64,000 nt of DNA from Symsagittifera roscoffensis (Eukaryota; Xenacoelomorpha; Acoela; Convolutidae), in assembly GCF_963678635.1 (NCBI RefSeq), contig NC_087062.1:8730193-8794192 (forward strand). Direction: 5' to 3'. A program made the translations under genes and the position numbers. Below the pieces are notes generated by a model that did not search any database, had not been told where the DNA came from, and worked only from the letters and a program-made list of their open reading frames with translations. Positions 18,458 to 29,483 of this stretch are shown piece after piece (the first letter of the stretch is position 1; each line of letters begins with the position of its first letter).

Positions 18458-18814
18458 TTACGACATCTCCTCTCGATCCAATGTCCCGGTGGAAGTGGCA
18501 AAATCATGGCCTTGTTCTACCGGAGTAGATTCACTCGCCAGCCTTCTGCCTCTCCCTTCCAGTCCATTTACTTCCTGGTTGTCGTTCATGGTACGGTCCG
18601 TATTGACCTCCACTTCAAACAGTTCTTTTCGCTCTTCTGAGGTCTTCTGACTTCTCGTTTCAACCATTCTGCCTGAAACCGTCTCCCCTTTATCGGACCG
18701 GGATCGCTTGATCCAATCCACAAAAGGATCGGTCATCGTTTTTCTTTGCTTTTCAGGTATGAATTTCCTAGAGCTATTACCTCGTGTTGGTATCCTTGAC
18801 TTGTCTAGACTCAT
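18458..18814 (-). CDS. Gag leader ORF (hypothetical, 118 aa)
   Basis: This is the first ORF of the retroelement. It starts at a true ATG (18,812-18,814) and ends at a TAA (18,458-18,460). The product is hydrophilic and charged, with a basic N-terminal half and an acidic C-terminal half, and shows no recognised domain. The frame stays open beyond the TAA: 19 sense codons lead directly into the two ATGs of the next ORF. It is therefore either the N-terminal part of one longer Gag protein broken by a nonsense mutation, or a short leader ORF in the same frame. Position and composition support a Gag-associated role; there is no motif evidence. Confidence 0.5.
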   Translation of the reverse strand: MSLDKSRIPTRGNSSRKFIPEKQRKTMTDPFVDWIKRSRSDKGETVSGRMVETRSQKTSEERKELFEVEVNTDRTMNDNQEVNGLEGRGRRLASESTPVEQGHDFATSTGTLDREEMS

Positions 18815-19430
18815 TCTCTATTTGTCATTTTTTAATGCCTATGCTTGACCCGATTGCTAGAGACCTTATAGTTATATTAACAATAATAATGACACAACAC
18901 AATAATTTTCACAAGATTCTATTAAATAGTGACCACGAATCCCTGTATGTTATCAGAAGACAGTTTGTATAAAATTTATTCACACTAACCGATTATCGGT
19001 GGTAAGATTTGAAAACTAGCACAATATGATGTTATCAGTTAATTTAAAAGATAGTGTACTCACTACCCAATCAAGCACAGTTTATGTTGATTTAAAATCA
19101 AAAAAACAAAATATATATATTTAATTTCAAACTATGAATACCTCTATAACAAAAACGTATGTGTGATGTACTCTTAGTCGGTCGCAGTACAATAGTCGAA
19201 CCTGTCTTTTCAAGAAAAAGCTTTCCCTGCTCGGTGCTGCACCAAACAGACAAAACTTTGAAGGGAGTAATTTTCTCAAGTGGGCGTCTATTGCACCCAC
19301 CGAGTACTGTGTTACCTATCTGCCTTCGGACTGCCCGAGCTAGACCTACTAAAATCCTCAGGGCAGTCACTTTTCCCAAAAACGTATTATGTTACAATCC
19401 ACACCAATGAATCACGCTCTTTTTAATTTA
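18815..19430 (-). other. upstream leader/possible LTR region of the retroelement
   Basis: This AT-rich stretch lies upstream of the first Gag ATG, where the 5' LTR and untranslated leader should be. The part from about 19,160 to 19,392 is richer in GC and, read on the minus strand, begins TGTAACA, a form seen at LTR starts. I cannot find a second copy inside the window, a clear primer-binding site or a target duplication, so the LTR assignment is only a possibility. A 93-codon minus-strand ORF here (19,098-19,379) has no recognisable product. Confidence 0.3.
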
Positions 19431-21100
19431 GACTTAGTGTCGCGAATATCCGAGTTCGGACCTGTTTTGTTTTGGTCTGGTTCTTATTGAAAGGCAAGTT
19501 ACCAGTGCAGTCACTGATCCCTAGCCTGTGTGCTAATAACCTAATACCTCTCACTTTAGTCTTTCTTTCGCCTACCTAAGTCCTTTAATAAAATAATACC
19601 CCTCCGGGTTGGCACAAATAGGACCCTTCCAGACTGGCAGAATCTAGACCCCTCCGGATTGGGACCCCTCTGAGTTAGTTAATATAAGACCCCTCCGGAT
19701 TTGGACCCCTCCGAATTAGCAACTATAAGACCCCTCCGGATTCGGAACCCTTCTAACTTGAAAAAAAAAAAATTTTGACCCCTCCGGATTGGGAACCCTC
19801 CGGTTTTGTAAAAGTAGCTTTTCGGAGATTTCTTACTTTCAACCTATACCCCTCCGGATACGTTCTCCGATGCAATTTTGCTCTTTTAATTAACTAGGAA
19901 GGGTATGCACTACTTTCCTAGACCCTTCCGGATTGAAATTAAGCCTCTTATTTGACAATTCACACTAACGGTGAAGGGTCTTATCGCTCGCCTAACTTCG
20001 GCTCGCCTAAGCTTTTGCTGTGCCTTTAGCCTTCCCTTTTCGTCTAGAACAGCCTAAAGTTACTTTATTCAACCGCTATTTCCTTTTGGTAGGGGTATAA
20101 GGGGTTTTTTAAAAAAATTTTGTAAAACGTGAACGGTGTACCCTTCCAAACTGAGGAATTTGCTAAAAACAATCTCAAAAAATTTTCACGCTTACTTTTC
20201 CGAAAAACTTTTGTCCCTATCAGTAGGCTCAGCTAATTTCTGATCTATTGGTACTAAGATCAACTCGATATGCCCAGTAGTTCCAAAGTTATTAACCAAA
20301 ACGTCTTTTTTCTAAACTCAAAAATTTTTCTCTCTTATAGGTTCCGCCTAACTTTTTCCGCAAATCAGGTCCTTTCGACCTAAAAATTATTGATCCGAGC
20401 TCAAAAGGCCTATATTCTTCTAGTTCAATGCAAAAGACCCGATCTAAAACGCTTTTGCCGAAAAAATTTGCGAAAAACTATGCTACCTGTACCCCTCCGG
20501 ATTGATGAATCCACCAAATCAAACACGTTAAGTTCGATTTCTCTGCAAGCCGGAACGCTTTCGGGTAGCGGGTTTTAAAACTTGTAGATTCACTAGTGGA
20601 CGTTGTCCGAAAAACTATTTTTACTGTTGTAACTCAAAAATTTCAAAAAATTTTCTAAATTTATAGTGTTTCGTTTTCTCAAAAATCACCAAATTTCGGT
20701 TCTCGGTACCAAAATAGTTCCAAACACTTTCGAACTAAACTTAACCGGTTCTCTCTATTATGGTAGTGCAGTTACGATGTAACACACTAATTTAGCGCTT
20801 TTTTTCGTTTCAAAAAATATCGATATTTCAAAAATAGCGACTTGTGGGGGGATCAAAATATCGCTATTTTGACCCTAAAAACCGAACTGTTTTCGTTGTT
20901 TTTCACTGAAAAACGATATAAGACTATTAATATAGGCTATGTAATTAATAATAGTAGTAATACTATACCCCTTCGGGTTTGTTTAATATCCGAATTAAGG
21001 TGCTTAACTCGGATATTCGCAGTTCGGTGAAGGGTCACTACAGTGCAGCACTGTCGAGCCCCCCACAGATTACTATCTTAATTTTTGTACCAAAAGGGAT
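19431..21100. repeat. noncoding region with an array of a 16-18-bp motif (GACCCCTCCGGATTGG-like)
   Basis: No gene is seen. Forward copies or close variants of the motif occur at about 19,597, 19,622, 19,646, 19,663, 19,687, 19,703, 19,729, 19,777, 19,795, 19,846, 19,920 and 20,490. The first eight are only 15-50 bases apart. Between them lie AT-rich runs with many TTTCAAAAA-like words. More forward copies follow at 21,199, 21,229 and 22,265. Reversed copies lie further right at 21,638, 22,320, 22,645, 24,313 and beyond. Confidence 0.7.
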
Positions 21101-21779
21101 ACAAAACTTGTTATCGATACCCAACAGTCGATTGTTGTTGTCGTTGAGCGCCTTCTTGTAGCTCCCTGTACTGCTTGCCGGATCAGTCTTCTCCCAAGAC
21201 CCCTCCGAATTGAGCGCAAATCAGCTGACCCTTCCGGATTGGGCGCAATTTATCATTAACGTGCTTAAATGCTCAAATAACCCTACAGTACAAGCCTCAC
21301 AAACGGGCTACAAAACTGATCGTAACAATCCTGACTGATATAAATGCCTGTAACAACAATATATCTATCAACAACAAACGGGGGGGTCGGATCACATCTT
21401 GTCTGGGGGGATGATTTCTACTGATTTTTTTACTTTTTTACTGTTTTCGGTTTTTTCGGTTATTTTTTATGTTTTTTGTTTTTCTTGGGTACTATACTAC
21501 TTTTTGTTTGATTTTATATATATCTTTAAGTGTTTTTGGTCACAAACCATTCAGGAGATGACGGGACCGCGAATCCCCCCACCCTTCCTGGTTCGTGCAT
21601 TTTCGGTCTTAACTAAAATAAAAAGCTATTCACGGTAATCCGGAAGGCTTCCGCGTTCCGAACTACCCTTCCGCCCCGGCGGTTTAGGCCTATTAAGGGC
21701 GTTAATGTGAGCATCCGCTCGGCGCGGAGTGCTCGTTAACGGTTCTGCCGGTCATGATGTTTAAAAAAATAACAGCCAG

Positions 21780-22180
21780 GAGCGCCATAAAAACATCTAT
21801 GTAACATTCGCCCGGAAGATACATATCGACGGAAGACAAAACTAAGTCTTAAGACGACTGGCTAACGTCTAAACAGAGCTTTGCATGCTTTTCACCGTCT
21901 CTACCAAGCCAGTACTTTTCGGTGGTCTTTCTAACATCGGGTCGACAAAAACGTTACTGCTTTCGGCTTCGGTCAAAACACTCAAAGTAACTAGATTACA
22001 TGCAGAAATAGTGAGCTCATGGCTGGGTCTCAGTATCCCCAGACCACGAGGTCACTCCTAAAAACAGGGCTACTACTCATTATATTACTATTGTTTTTGT
22101 TCAGTAGATAAAAATCATCATCTCCATCGAAGATGAATCAACCTTTTCCCCAACTCCTAGCTTCTCATCCTTATCAAAAT
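21780..22180 (+). repeat. inverted repeat A, forward copy
   Basis: This is about 400 bp, present in reverse orientation at 35,490-35,870 (over its whole length) and at 23,085-23,335 (missing its middle). Shared landmarks include ACATCTATGTAAC at one end, TGGCTGGGTCTCAGTATCC in the middle and AACTCCTAGCTT at the other end. Confidence 0.75.
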
Positions 22181-23084
22181 GAATCTAGATGTTAATTAAA
22201 TTCAAGTCAGGATATGACAAGAAGCTAAAATTTTATGTAACAGGATAAAAGTTTCAGTTCCTTTACCCCTCCGAATTGACAAATCCGCTGGATCAAGCTT
22301 TTTAATCCTGATTTCTTCTTAATCCGGAAGGCCGTCTTTCACCCTTCACCGTTGTTCGCAACGGCCTTGCAACTATTGTAGCGGCACAATAGTTGCAACT
22401 CGGAGTGTTCTCTGTTACTCTGTAACTCGTTGTCGTTTTCCAATCTCGATTTCGTAGTTGTTGTTAGCGCAGCTGATGTTGTTCTGTTTTTCTTTCTTGT
22501 TTTAGCAAAAATGGCCGTTTCTGACGTTTCTCAGAAATATGACGTCATAATTCGAATTTTTGAAATTTTAAAATACCAGAATATTCCAGTCCTCACCGTT
22601 TGGCCAATCGTTCCAATAACGTTCTTAATTCTTAATAATCACCAATCCGGAAGGCTCGCTGCTAAAAATTCGAATTCTGCAGAGATTGCACTTTTCACAT
22701 TCTGGTCGAATGTCACATTGTTTCTTGGAAATAAGAGTTTCGATGCATCTAGCCTCTACAGCGTACCCCTTTAACTTAGAGTGACATTCGATCTCGAGAA
22801 ACGTTAACCTTTTAACCAAGTTTCTGTTACTAAATCTTGTTAAATATTTTGGGACAAATTTACTCGAATTTTCTGTATTATCTTGATTGAATTTCTAAAA
22901 ACAAACCGTTGCTTTCTTAATAAGGCACAAGCACTTTGCATACTCTTTTTCTATCATTGATTGGTTGATATCATTGATATAACTTGATAATTGCATGTAC
23001 AATTGAAATCCTTCAGCGTAATTAAATAACGCAACATTTCTCTGGATAGAAATCAAAGGATTCCTAGTAAAGTTCTGATGACTT

Positions 23085-23335
23085 TATCTAATGAACAAAA
23101 CCAATAGTAATAGAATCAATAAGCAGTAACCTTGTTTTCAGGAAAGACCTCGTGGTCTGGAGAGACAGTTAAAAACGTGTGAAGCTGTGCCAGTCGTTTT
23201 GCACTCTAGCTTTATTCTCCGTCGGTATGAACTTCCCGGCGAATGTCGTATACGCTAGCCAGTCGTTTCACAAATAAGCTTTATTTTCCATCGGTAAGTA
23301 CTTCCCGGCCAAGGTTACATCTATGTTTTTATGGT
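23085..23335 (-). repeat. inverted repeat A, reverse copy with internal deletion
   Basis: The segment matches the reverse complement of 21,780-22,180 at both ends but lacks the block around the GGGTCTCAGTATCC landmark. It contains a doubled version of the CTTTATTTTCCGTCGGTA-type end at about 23,210 and 23,280, so that end has itself been duplicated. Confidence 0.65.
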
Positions 23336-24839
23336 GTGCCAGTCGGTCAGGTTGGGAAGTTTGACATTGATTTGGAAGTTTAACCTTAATTTTGGGGACA
23401 AAAATAATTTTTCAAAAATTTTAATCGGCCTTGTCATGTTCAAGCTTCTCGCGACAACTGAAAACCAAAAGTTAAAGTGAGCAGAAGAAAAATATCAGAA
23501 TAGCGGGAAAATCGATAAAAATCAGTCGAGAGTAAAATCGCTGTTCGCAATTTTACTGCAATCAACAACTCGAGTAGAGCTGTCTTGTTCCTGAGAAAGA
23601 GCAGCAGCGCGAAGTCTTACGAGAGTATTGTCGTTGAGCGAGAGAGAACCTTCACTGGAAAGGTGGACAGCTTAAGCTGCCCAGTGGTTTAGAAGATTAA
23701 ACTTAGTGATTTAAAAATACTTTTTCCAGAAAACTTCTAGAGTTTATTTACTATTATCAAATACTTAATTCTAGAGTCGCGTCACTGTGAGTACCGACTT
23801 AAATTTACTTAGGCATGTGAGTATCTAATTTGAATTTCTCGAGTGCTTTTCATGTGATCATGTTGAGATGAGGCGAGTCTTAGGTTGCTCCATCTGAAAT
23901 GGATCAAAGGTTCACTGTCTGATAAAACTAATATCATACTAGAGTTTTCGACCCTGTTTTTAATTCCGCTCGCGTGTTTTAGGTGATTAGAGACCTAGCC
24001 ATGGGGGCGTTCTTATTTCTATAGTGGGGGGTATTTTGTTAGCGGCCTTTAAGCGGTAAACACGATTTGTAGTCTCATGTCTTACGCAAACCGAATTGGC
24101 TCCGACTGAATGCGGTATAAAAGCACAAAAGATAGTGTCCCTGACCTTTGAGCCAATGGTTATAAGGACTGTTTTTCTTAACGTCATATATGACATCAGT
24201 AAACGACTGTTACATGGCGCTGCTGGGTGTTATTTTTTTATCCTCATGGTCATCAGACCCGATAACGAAGCACACCACACCGAGCGGATTCTCTAAATAG
24301 GCACTTAACCAAAAGCCGGAAGGTTGGTTCGAACGCTGAAGCCTACCGAATTCCAAGACTTAGCTTTTTAACTTAGTTAGAATCGAAAAATCCCGTACCG
24401 TGAAGGGTCTGGAGATTGGCCGCCCCGTCGCTCCCTGAGCGGTATTTGACCAAAAACAATTAAATATATACAAGAGACCAATCAAAAAACCTAATAAAAA
24501 TCCGTAAAATGTAGAATAAACGAAAAAATTTATAACTGTAAAATCAGAAGAAATCATCATCATGGACGAGATGTGATCCGACCCTCCCATTTGTTGTTGT
24601 TTGATATATTATCGATGAAGCCATTCATATCAAACCGGATCATTACGATCAAAACGGTGGCCTTTTTTGGTGCCTGTACTGTAGGGTTATTTGAGTGTTT
24701 AATCACGTTAGTTCTATTTAGCGCTCAATCTAGAAGGGTCGTGTGATTAGAGTAGAAAATTGATCCGGCAAGCACTGCAAGGGGTAGCAGAAAGGGTCCC
24801 AAGGACAACAGCAGTCTATGAAGTGAGATCGAGTCCGAA

Positions 24840-25640
24840 TCAGTGTTATTTACTATTGTTTTCTGGCATTGGTCGCTTATCAAAGAATTTACCGAGTCTA
24901 TAGCAAGTTCTGATAAACCTAATTGTTTAAGTTTTATGTTTAAATGGTTATGGTCAATGAGATCAAATGCCTTTGAGAGATATAATAAAGAACAAGCAAC
25001 AAAAATGTCGGTTACAGTCAGTTTTTTGAATAATTCAGTGCAAAATAAAATAGCATCAGTCGTTGAGTCTAATATTCTAAAACCAGATTAAGTGTTGCTT
25101 AAAAAGTTTTGAGATGAAAAGTTTTCATAGTTTGATATAAAAAAATTTTTCAAAAACACTTGAGATAATGCTCCAGTAATTGAGATAGGCCAGTATTTTT
25201 CAGGTAATTTAGGGTCATCTTTTTTGTAAACTGATGGTGTGACAATTAGCTTTTCAGCTTCTATGTAAAAGAATTGTTTTTCAGGTTTTCATTAAAAAGA
25301 TAAGTAAGATACGTGTAGATTTCATTGCAACCATCTTCAGGGGCCCATGACGGGCCTCGTGCTTTTTTGCTTTAAATTTGAGAAGTTCTTTGCAAAACTC
25401 TATGGTAGTTATAAATCTGAACGAAAATGGAACTTTGTCGTTGGGTCTGTTTTGATGTAGTTTTTCAGTAAGGCAGCTCTCTGTGTCTTTTTTGTAGAAA
25501 AGACCTAGTCTTGAAAACTTATAGTTCAGGAGATTTCTCATTTTGAAGCTATAAGTTATGATCTCCTCGAAAAAATTTCTAAGAAGAGAAATGCGGTTAG
25601 ATGATTTTTGGAGTCTTTTAGTGTCGTTATTAATCATCCA
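24840..25640 (-). pseudogene. LINE reverse transcriptase fragment
   Basis: Read on the minus strand, the segment shows a non-LTR RT finger/palm region in broken frames. A VYKKDDPKLPEKYWPISI-like opening lies near 25,220-25,170. Further down is LYLSKAFDLIDHNHL near 24,945-24,990, the counterpart of the LDxSKAFD block that carries a catalytic aspartate. An ORF of 118 codons (25,281-25,637) covers the region preceding the RT. The YxDD block and the 3' end are absent, so the fragment is truncated on both sides. It lies between the foldback arm and the Penelope-like element. The second tandem unit lacks it. Confidence 0.7.
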
Positions 25641-28398
25641 TGTCTCAAGTTCGTTTTTTTAAATTGAAGTATTGCGATATTAAACTTTTATCTTGTAAGT
25701 TTAGTTTCGGTTTATCCTTAAGCCTTAAGATTTTCTTTTATGAGCACATTTTTTATTTTTTTCAGGTATATTTCGACCGAACATGTTGAACGTGGCTTCT
25801 GTGTTACTTTGCCTGTAATAACTTTCCCGATTAATTTTTTTTTTTTAGATTTGATTTGAACAAATCTTTTGAGTAATTGTTTCATCATATATTTTGCGCT
25901 TGAAGGAATTTTTTTCCGCATAGTTTAAATTCAGTAATGAAAATATTTGCCAAATGGTCTGTTTTAATATTTTCATAAATAGGAGTGATTTGTTTGATGT
26001 GTATTTTAAACTAAGATTGGTGATTATGTAGTTTATAAGAGAATTCGAGTCAGTAGGAATTGTTCAATTTTTGGATTGAAATCTAAGTGTTAGCTCCCTA
26101 CTCCTTTTCAGAAGTGATAAGCTATAACTTCGATTTTAGCCCACAAATACTTTTGGCGCGAAATATCGAACATGTCGATCAAAAAATTGTAAAATCGAAA
26201 GATTAGTATGAGGAAACGCTAAGTAGGATTTGAAACCTCAGAATTTTAAAGAAAATAAATGGTTACAAAATTCTTAAAATGGTTAAATTTGATAAGTGGA
26301 AAGATTTTATTTTTCGTTTGGAACCACTTAATGATTTTTTATGAGAGTTTAACGTCTGTAAATCTTTTTATATCAATTTTATTAACCTGACGATAGAGAT
26401 AATTCCGGAAACGTTCGATCCCTTATTTTAATAATTTTACTTCTTAACAATTTATGTGTAATTTTAGACCCCAGAAAAGCTATAAATTTGGATTTTGAAT
26501 TTTTTTACCCCCACGGGCCGCAAGTTTTAAAATCATTTAGCAATTCGAAACTTTGATAAAGAGAAGTGAAAAGACTTTTGAGAAGTTTGCCATTTTTTTA
26601 TTCTATTTTTTGTTCCTTTACTGATGTTTTTATGTGAAGAATGATCCAAATTGTGGCAACCAGTTCTCTTGCGCACAGCCTAAGAAACCTCGACGCAGAA
26701 GAGAAAGAAAATATTTGGGGCACATCACAGACATACCGGGTATTGCATTGAACCACAATCAAGTCAAAAGGGTCAAAAATCTGTTGTTTTTGCTCAATAA
26801 AAGCCCACTGAGGGGAGAAGATAATTTAGTATTTCCGCAAGGCTTTATCAATAACTCTTTGACAAGCCACAGGACAAACCATTTTTCCCCTAGTTCAATC
26901 GGAGGTGTCGTCAAGAATAAAGAAGACAGAAAGGACCATATTTGAGTCACAATATACTGTAAAAGGAAGGGTGCCCTAAATGTATTGGAGAAATTGACAA
27001 AGACAGGTATTCTGACCATATCGCCGAAAAATTTTCGGTTCTCTGAAGTCAAACAGAAGTATAAACCCGAGATCATCGAAGGCTAGAGCCAGCTCCACCA
27101 ACAACACGAGCTCGAAATAAAGTCTCTGCACCAGGTATGGGAGCACAAAGAGCGGTTGCAGAGCTGATTTCCAAAAGAAGAGGCAGCAAAAAAAACCTTC
27201 GCAGACCCGGCGCAGGGCACAGGCGAAGCGGGTAGCTGCGGATAGACAGCCGAAGGACGAAAAGCCGGAACTACAGTGAGGTAAGTTGCAATTTTGGATT
27301 TGCGCTGTTAGCGCCTTCTCAGTTTTTGTTTCTTGTGGCCAGCAAGGCAATGAACATTGTGCATTTACCACCGAAGTTCCAGAGATTCTTTCTCAGAACA
27401 AGGTTTTTGTGGAAAACTGTGATGAATTATAAAAGTACTTGAATAAATTTAACAATAGACAAAATCGCCTTAAATTTTTGAAAAAGTGACTGGATACCAA
27501 AATTATACCTATTTTTTAGAGGTTTAGGGTGCCTGGGATAGGGCTTTTTTCAGAAAGCGATTCTCAGCTTTTAATTTAAATTACTTAGGAGAGTGTTGGG
27601 TAGGGCAAAAGAGGATAGTGGTTGGGCAGCGGAAGACTTGGGCAAGGTAAGGGACATAGTTAGGAGAACAATTGATGAGAGGTTATGGCCATCGGTCATT
27701 AACAATGTTCTGCATCAATAAAGGGACAAGGCTTTAGCCCCATGCCTCAGTCACTCTAAGAAAATTGAGAAGTTAGCTGATAGACAAGAAAGCGCCCTAG
27801 GAAAGATACACAGCAAAGCGGTAAAAGTACTAGATGAGATAATATTGCCGGGATGGGTAGATGAGTTGCTGTCTATGGGGCCAAAACATCCAGTTCGTGA
27901 CAAGTTCAATGAAAACCACTTTTCAGCAGACATAGATGTTTTTTGTCGGAACTGAAGAAGCATGATATCCTTGTCAAAAAATTATGCGAAACTGAAGCGG
28001 ATGCTAAGTGCTACATAAAAAACTACTTCAGACTCCAAGTGATATGAGAGTTGGAAAAGCTGGAGAATATCTCAATACAACGAACTAGTGGTTTTACTTT
28101 TGATAAGGGTGTCGGGTTTTGCATCATAAAAAACACGCATATGAGGGAAAACTGACCCAATTGCTAGAATCAGAACAGTTTGAGTGACTTGATAGTATGA
28201 CTGATTCAGTTGTTCAAAAATTGAAAAAAAAATTGAACAAAGATCTACTGGCCATGAAAAAAAAGGATTGAGATTACAGATGGCTTAATTGCGAGTTTGA
28301 GGTCATTTGGTAGTCAACCTGCACAACTTTAAGGACTGGTTAAAGTACATAAAAAGGATACACCTCTACGACCTGTCCTCGGTAATTCTTATGAGAAC

Positions 28399-28677
28399 TT
28401 GAACAAAACACAATCAAAATTTTTTTCGAAAATCGAGGAGGCAATTATTGAGACCAACACTGACGCAGCTAGGGTTATGATAGAGAATACTAAATTAGAC
28501 TCTTTTGAGATTATCTTTTACTTGGATGTGAAAAGCCTGTACTTTATTGTTTCACTCAAAGATGACATTGACATCGCGCTTAAGAAATTATATAACCAGA
28601 ATGAAGGTCCTGACTTGTCAAGAAGTACAATGAAACGCCTTTCGTTCATGGCTGTTAGTAAGGTCTATTTTAAGTAA
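28399..28677 (+). pseudogene. Penelope-like RT core fragment (92 aa open frame)
   Basis: This is the longest surviving open piece of the Penelope-like RT in copy 1. It includes the LDVKSLY block (28,521), in which the aspartate is a catalytic metal ligand, and ends in a stop just before the GLAMG block, which follows in the next bases. The equivalent segment is deleted in copy 2. Confidence 0.85.
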
Positions 28678-29483
28678 AACAGTTCATGGTACGTACAAAA
28701 GGACGGACTGGCCATGGGTGCATCCCCAGCAGTCAATTTGGCAAACCTTTGGTTGAAAGACGTTGAGAAATTTCTGGCTATGGACATACCTCGAAAGATT
28801 GATATCCTAGAGGACATGAAAGGTAAACGCGCAAAACGCAATAGAAGGGTGACTTTCAGAACCATGGCAGCGTAACGTGAGGATTGTTTTAATTGATATC
28901 AAAAAGATGTTGGCTGTATTTTGGTTGAAGATTATGAAGGCATATCAGAGAATATTTGGTTCTGCAAATTGTGCAAAGAGAGGCGTGAAGGTGAGCTGAC
29001 GATAACAGGTGTGAAGTTTTCACTATGATATGTAGACGATATTGTAAGGAATGTTAAAGGCTACCCGAGCGTGGTTGTGCAAGCTGTCAACAAATTGCAC
29101 CCTAACCTACATTTCACACTTAAAACACCAATTTTTTGACATTAATATAAATGTCGATGGCAACAAGGAAGTTAGATGTGGATGATACCAAAAACCAATG
29201 GATACTGGCACGCTGCTAAATTTTGGATGTTGCACACCATTACAGTACCAGAGAAATATAATAGAGGATACGGTCCACAGGATTTTTAGGGGCACATCTG
29301 CATTGGAAATTTAGGATGAAGCAATGTTATTCAATAGAAGGAAAATCAGTACCCAGATGAGTGGTCATCCGAAGCTGAGTGGGAAACACTAAGCAAAATC
29401 CTTGGAGAAAAATCAACACTAACTAAGACAGAAACTCGGGCAACCAAAGACAAGCGAGACGAGAATCCCCCAATGCTCATGCT

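Larger units (their letters stand above)
30..18814 (-). mobile_element. giant Ty3/gypsy-like retroelement with a second accessory gene block (partial, damaged)
   Basis: All large ORFs in this stretch lie on the minus strand and are closely packed. In transcription order: Gag N-terminal ORFs, Gag zinc knuckles with aspartic protease, RT and RNase H, DD35E integrase, macro domain, a 400-bp spacer, then coiled-coil, SGNH and three large unrecognised reading frames. The order protease-RT-RNase H-integrase is that of Ty3/gypsy. I could not pair two LTRs: none is recognisable in 18,815-19,430 or in the 8,973-9,370 spacer, and the left end lies outside the window. Shared strand, compactness and base composition suggest one element, but two adjacent elements in the same orientation remain possible. 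Several in-frame stops and at least four frameshifts mean this copy is probably not functional. Confidence 0.75.
21100..24830. mobile_element. foldback-type element with nested inverted repeat arms
   Basis: The segment 21,100-21,640 reappears inverted at 24,360-24,830. The two share several blocks, including CTGTAGGGTTATTTGAG and the junction GATCCGGCAAGCA, plus a diverged pair of low-complexity ORF shadows. Inside this, 21,780-22,180 pairs with an inverted, internally deleted copy at 23,085-23,335. The centre (about 22,200-23,080) has no recognisable gene. Long imperfect inverted arms without a transposase suggest a non-autonomous foldback or TIR element. Its right arm was later duplicated along with the Penelope-like element (copies at 30,470-30,840 and 34,315-34,624). 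Confidence 0.6.

Noticed and set aside
5883-18460. Nuclear genetic code with TAG/TAA reassigned to amino acids
   Set aside because: All three stop types interrupt the retroelement. The LINE RT ends cleanly in TAA and the host gene in TGA. Decay explains the pattern more simply.
30-18814. Bacterial or phage-like operon on the minus strand
   Set aside because: Tight ORF packing suggests it, but there are no ribosome binding sites, the recognisable proteins are gypsy Gag-Pol, and the flanks are AT-rich intron-bearing metazoan DNA.
19098-19379. 93-codon minus-strand ORF as a gene
   Set aside because: It lies where the retroelement's LTR or leader is expected, shows no domain, and its end runs into an AT-rich tract.
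22430-22774. 114-codon plus-strand ORF as a membrane protein gene
   Set aside because: Hydrophobic only because of T-rich codons. It lies in the middle of the foldback element and overlaps an inverted repeat, with no recognisable motif.
24113-24125. GGTATAAAAGC as a promoter TATA box
   Set aside because: A single match in AT-rich repeat DNA with no coding sequence at the right distance; not enough to call a promoter.
26976-27371. 131-codon minus-strand ORF in both Penelope-like copies
   Set aside because: It is the antisense shadow of the Penelope-like coding strand; its conservation between copies simply reflects the recent duplication.
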